Assembly (NCBI GenBank): GCA_017560305.1
Contig: JAFYOF010000188.1
Location: 1-7,088 of the forward strand
Source of the DNA: Alistipes sp.
GTDB taxonomy: Bacteria > Bacteroidota > Bacteroidia > Bacteroidales > Rikenellaceae
DNA length: 7,088 nt
Reading direction: 5' to 3'
The position numbers and the translations under genes were made by a program. Shown piece after piece: positions 6,497 to 7,088 of the stretch. The notes below the pieces were generated by a model, which made no database searches, was not told the DNA's origin, and was given only the letters and a program-made list of their open reading frames with translations. The first letter of the stretch is position 1. Each line of letters opens with the position of its first letter.

Positions 6497-6536
6497 TCCT
6501 ACTTTTGTCAAATAAAAGTTTAATTTAAAAGTAGGA
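6497..6536 (+). promoter_or_regulatory. 10-bp inverted repeat over the integrase -7 box and ribosome-binding site
   Basis: TCCTACTTTT (6497-6506) and AAAAGTAGGA (6527-6536) are perfect inverted repeats separated by 20 bases, ending 4 bases before the integrase ATG. The left arm contains TACTTTTG (6500-6507), an exact TAnnTTTG -7 box, though no -33 box lies at the right distance. The right arm overlaps AGGAG (6533-6537), the likely ribosome-binding site. A further AAAAGT (6514-6519) could pair with the left arm instead. This fits an operator or an RNA switch; neither is proven. Confidence 0.5.
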
Positions 6537-6540
6537 GAAA

Positions 6541-7088
6541 ATGAGACGAGATTCATTTAAAGTGCTTTTCTTTATCAAGAAAACCAAGTTGCTGAAGAAC
6601 GGAGAGGCTTCAGTATGTATGCGTATCACAGTCAATGGCGCAAGAGTAGAAACAAACATCCGCAAAAGCATTGAGCCTGTGTCGTGGAACCAGGCAAAGG
6701 AGTGTGCGAGGGGCAAAAGTCGCAAATCTACCGAGCTAAACAATTACATCGAGGAGAGTCGTATCAAACTCCACCGAATTTACACGCAACTCGAAGAGAA
6801 TGGGGAACTTATCACTGCCCGAATATTGCAGGAGAAGTTCTTTGGAGTGGACAAAAAGGTGGAGCAAGTACGCACTATCATCGGCACTATGCGTGAACAT
6901 AACGAACAATGTCGGGCATTGGTTGGTAAAGATTTTGTCCTAATCACCGTAAGGCGTTACGAAAGTTGCACCCGTTATCTTGCCGAGCTAATCAAACTGA
7001 AATACGATAAGGAAGATTTGCCAATTACAGAAGTGAGTGGCGAATTGGTGCGTGCATTTGAGTTCTATTTGAAGACCGAGAAGAATTG
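6541..7088 (+). CDS. Tyrosine-recombinase integrase, N-terminal part (runs off the right edge)
   Basis: The first 182 residues are present, with no stop codon. Residues about 5-90 (FKVLFFIKKTKLLKNGEASV, ending near HRIYTQLEE) resemble the N-terminal arm-DNA-binding domain of Bacteroidota integrases: a short beta-sheet start, RITVNGARVETN, a W at 49, then long helices. Residues about 105-182 (including YESCTRYLAELIK) fit the SAM-like core-binding domain. The catalytic domain with its R-H-R-Y residues is beyond the window, so activity cannot be confirmed. The ATG at 6541 follows AGGAG at 3 bases. Codon use looks more AT-rich than in the operon genes, consistent with transferred DNA. Tyrosine recombinases integrate and excise elements at attachment sites, often in tRNA genes; the tRNA-Phe gene upstream is the likely site. 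Confidence 0.85.
   Translation, partial: MRRDSFKVLFFIKKTKLLKNGEASVCMRITVNGARVETNIRKSIEPVSWNQAKECARGKSRKSTELNNYIEESRIKLHRIYTQLEENGELITARILQEKFFGVDKKVEQVRTIIGTMREHNEQCRALVGKDFVLITVRRYESCTRYLAELIKLKYDKEDLPITEVSGELVRAFEFYLKTEKN

Larger units (their letters stand above)
6288..7088 (+). mobile_element. Probable end of an integrated element (ICE, island or prophage) at tRNA-Phe
   Basis: A tRNA gene is followed at once by a tyrosine-recombinase gene, with a repeat-rich, gene-free region between them; that is the usual layout of one end of an element integrated at a tRNA 3' end. The exact left boundary is not visible. It could be inside the tRNA 3' half (with the terminator brought by the element) or after the terminator near 6355. 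The second attachment repeat and the cargo lie beyond the right edge, so element type is unknown. Confidence 0.55.

Noticed and set aside
6469..6507. Complete promoter for the integrase using TTTG at 6469-6472
   Set aside because: The spacer to TACTTTTG would be 27 bases, well beyond the usual 19-21, so only the -7 box is supported.

Overview
The window looks like the chromosome of a member of the Bacteroidota, most likely order Bacteroidales (a gut genus such as Alistipes is possible, but I cannot fix the genus). Three upstream regions carry the characteristic Bacteroidota promoter (TTTG, about 19-20 bases, then TAnnTTTG). Coding DNA is moderately GC-rich, intergenic DNA is AT-rich, and classical Shine-Dalgarno sequences are mostly absent. 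The protein set also fits: an OMP_b-brl_2-type barrel, a Bacteroidota-type RlmB, and a tyrosine recombinase with the N-terminal arm-binding domain common in this phylum.

Positions 1-5074 hold a tightly packed minus-strand operon of six genes, in transcription order: rpe (ribulose-phosphate 3-epimerase), an ABC-F ATPase of the YheS/ABCF3 type, rlmB (23S rRNA 2'-O-methyltransferase), a YgjP-like zinc metallopeptidase, a LuxC-family acyl-CoA reductase, and the start of a PatB/MalY-type C-S lyase that runs off the left edge. Gaps are 11, 4, 2, -1 and -1 bases. The last two junctions are TAATG stop-start overlaps, so translational coupling is likely. A single promoter upstream of rpe, near 5116-5123, could serve the whole operon. 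The genes do not form one obvious pathway: two act on the ribosome, one belongs to the pentose phosphate pathway, and the last three are a peptidase and two enzymes whose substrates cannot be read from sequence.

A 167-base divergent region (5075-5241) carries two promoters pointing outward. To the right is a 201-residue secreted beta-barrel protein (5242-5847). It is followed by a gene-free stretch with an array of five 11-bp degenerate repeats and a strong hairpin terminator.

From 6150 the window holds tRNA-Phe(GAA) with its own promoter and an intrinsic terminator. A 194-base repeat-rich region follows, then the N-terminal part of a tyrosine-recombinase integrase (6541 to the right edge). 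A tRNA followed at once by an integrase is the usual signature of the end of an integrated element (ICE, island or prophage). The DNA between them has direct repeats, a near-copy of the tRNA T-arm, and a 10-bp inverted repeat covering both a promoter-like box and the integrase ribosome-binding site. I find this junction the most interesting part of the window. I see no clearly novel multi-gene system; the body of the element lies beyond the right edge.
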